From positions 11,812,644 through 11,876,643 of the forward strand of contig NC_066854.1 in assembly GCF_001640805.2 (NCBI RefSeq): a stretch of 64,000 bases of DNA, in the 5' to 3' direction. The position numbers and the translations under genes are program-made. The notes below the pieces were generated by a model. That model did not search any database. It was not told the origin of the DNA and saw only the letters and a list, made by a program, of their open reading frames with translations. This document shows positions 58,241-64,000 of the stretch, in pieces (the stretch's first letter is position 1; each line of letters opens with the position of its first letter). This DNA is from Lates calcarifer. Lineage: Eukaryota > Chordata > Actinopteri > Centropomidae.

Positions 58241-60636
58241 CATTGGTGATTGATTTGAGAAATACATTCTTTTTTTAAAGCGTGTAAATCAACAGTAAAT
58301 AATATAATACACAAAGTGACAGAAATACTAGTACAGTAGTTTCCCCTGTGACTGATAGGAGCATCAGTAGAGTTCCTGCTTGATTTTCAAAAAGAAAAAA
58401 AAAAGTTTTGCATCAGAAACAACAACAAAGGAAAATATAAATGAAGTAGTAGTTTCAGATATTAATGTGCAGCTTGTATAAAAAGTGTTTTTCTCAGTTG
58501 TCTGACTCAAAGAACATGATAAATGTATCCCATAATGCACTCTGATCACCTTAGCTCTATGGAGTGTGACTTACAGTCACAAATGTCTTAACTGAGGATT
58601 TGGTTTCAGTAGTTGCATGTACAAATCATTTCACATCTTGTTGAAAGTTGTCAGAAAGCCAGCTTTGCTTCTTCATTCTGCACTAAACCAATACACAAAC
58701 ATTCAGGAATGTCAGTCTTGGTAGTTTGTTCCCTTCAAAAATTAAAAAAAGAATAAGTGGGACTTAAATCCACATCAGGTAAATCAGAAATCCACTTCAT
58801 GAGATGGTAACAGTTCTCCAGTGTTGATTCTTTTCCCATTAAACAACAATATATTTCCAAAATCCATCTGTGCATCCTCAAACACACAACACAGAGCTAT
58901 ACATATTACTGTAGTTATTCTGCAGTGTTATTTAGTAGTGTTACTTCAGTTATCTTTACAGTGCACTGAAAAACAAAAACATCTGATTCTGCAATTAGTG
59001 ACAGCAATATCATCTGAAAATAAATACATTTCGCTGTAGTCCTGTTTGTAGATTTGTAGGACTGAAAAATAATAAAATCCCTTTTTCCTACTTTAAAACT
59101 TCCTTCAAGAGAAAGTTATTACAAAATAAATGTTTCATCCTTCACACATTTTTCTTGGCCTTGGACTTGTGATTGTGAAATTTAAACAGCAGATGGGATG
59201 GGAGATGATTTCAAACATATCCTGTTTTTACTTCACCACACTCAACCCGACAGAATCTGGGATGAAGGCAGACAGTCAGTAAAAGGCTGCTGGCATCACA
59301 AAAGCCACAGAAAGAGTTTGGACATCTTAGATTTCCACTGTGCCTGTAATCTGACACCGTCAGTCCTCTCCAGGGACGAGATGGTTCACAGTTCATCACT
59401 GGATTTAGACCATTAGACTGAATCCCTCACAGCTTTAAAGATCATTAGCAAAGACAGAGCAGATCATTTCCTTACAGGGATCAATAAAGCATCAGATAAT
59501 TTATCAAACTGATGGAGGCTTTGTCTGTATCACAAAGTGAGATTAGTGTATGAGCCAGATATATTTGATATATTTCATATTGGTTTAACCTCGCAGTATC
59601 ATGAAGCTTATTTAGTAGATTAGCTCCAGTTAACCTCCAGAGCAGGTTCAGTCCAGAGAAGCAGATCAAAACTTGAAACTTGAATAAACCAAATTTTGAA
59701 TGATGATTATTTACTTAGTAGGTAGGCCTATATAATAATCCCTACACTCATCTATAGCCTTACTTTGGACTGGAAGACCCAGAGTTAACAGAGCTAACTG
59801 ATAACCAGCTTCATGATACTTGATACTCACTGATGTGTGGCTCAGACAGAGAGAGAGAGCTCAGCTGAACTTGCCTTGTGATACAGGTGTTTAGTGCTGT
59901 GTGAGCTTCACTGCTGTGTCTGTGTGCAAATACAGGCTCAGTGACGGGCTTCTGACCTCGTACATACACTCTGTCATGTAAATATATTCTCTTCATTCAT
60001 ATATAACAATCATGTGCTACTATATATAAACAGCGTTACATTAAATAGATTTTTTTTATATATATATCCTGGGTTCCTTATGATGTGTACGCAGCAAAAT
60101 GACACACACCCAAACAATGCAAACATTAATAAAAGACAGAAAAGCACACACAACGCTGTCCAAAATAAACCCCAGAATTCTCTCTGCTCGACAGAAGCCG
60201 CAATAACCAGTAGTGTAAAGTAGCACAAACCACATGAGGCTTGATGTGTGCACATGAGTCAGTTGCTTCTTGTGTAGTGTTAACAGTCTTTTTCAAAGCT
60301 GCAGAGAGCAGCTGTGAGCTGCTGAGGAGCAGAGTTTAACAATCAACTGACAGTGTTTTCTTTTTCCAGTGTAAAATATCATCCGCCTGTGTAACACAAA
60401 TATGAGTGTATCCTTGAGTGCGGACATGTACACAACTCTCCTTGTAACAGAATGCAGATGTGTGTGTGTGTGTGTGTGTTTCCCCATTAATATGAGATCA
60501 TTTACTTGGTTGTTGACATGGAAAGTTGCTGAAATCCAGATCCTTGGAGAGAAATCATACGCTGCAGCATGAGCACACATATAAACACACACACACACGC
60601 ACACACACACCACACCACACACACACACACAGAGTT
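58056..60636 (-). other. ica1l: ica1l 3'UTR
   Basis: No coding exon on either strand. The nearest minus-strand AATAAA hexamers found downstream of the stop are at 58,160-58,165 and 58,056-58,061, giving a 3'UTR of about 2.5 kb. It contains a GT microsatellite at 60,459-60,479 and an AT-rich stretch near 60,040-60,070. Confidence 0.5.
60585..60632. repeat. CA-rich microsatellite beside the ica1l stop codon
   Basis: Interrupted CA tract ending four bases from the minus-strand stop codon (60,637-60,639), so it forms the very start of the ica1l 3'UTR. Confidence 0.9.

Positions 60637-64000
<3,364 letters not shown>

Noticed and set aside
58821..59669. Small frames on both strands
   Set aside because: They lie in the AT-rich ica1l 3'UTR with no homology or splice sites.

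Overview
This window is nuclear DNA from a bony fish (teleost). The genes are vertebrate, split by GT-AG introns and set in AT-rich sequence full of CA/GT/GA microsatellites and short dispersed repeats typical of fish genomes. The gene order bmpr2 - fam117b - ica1l is the one I recall from human 2q33. I see no prokaryotic, phage or CRISPR feature.

Layout. (1) About 1-14,946, minus strand: the 5' end of a zizimin-type DOCK gene (DOCK9/10/11 subfamily). Its canonical first coding exon is at 14,833-14,946, and a likely alternative first exon with an MGC start is at 4,375-4,536. The rest of the gene lies off the left edge. Its long first intron carries a Ty3/gypsy pol remnant, a mariner transposase remnant and several dispersed repeats. 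(2) 14,947-17,251: divergent 5' region shared by this gene and bmpr2. (3) 17,252-46,949, plus strand: the complete 13-exon bmpr2 coding region (signal peptide, ten-cysteine ectodomain, one transmembrane helix, kinase, long type-II tail), then a 3'UTR to about 48.54 kb. The large exon 12 carries an apparent +1 frameshift that would cut off most of the C-terminal tail. (4) About 49-58.2 kb, plus strand: fam117b. Seven coding exons are clear, but the N-terminal coding exon was not found. (5) About 58.1-64.0 kb, minus strand: the 3' half of ica1l, running off the right edge and convergent with fam117b.

How the genes relate. They are unrelated in function: a Rho-family GEF, a BMP type II receptor, a poorly characterised phosphoprotein and a BAR/ICAC trafficking protein. 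They share the window because of conserved synteny. The points most worth checking are the bmpr2 exon 12 frameshift, the alternative acylatable DOCK first exon, the missing fam117b N-terminus with a changed ETGE-like site, the overlapping fam117b/ica1l 3' ends, and a long inverted-repeat element in bmpr2 intron 10. I found no convincing previously undescribed system.
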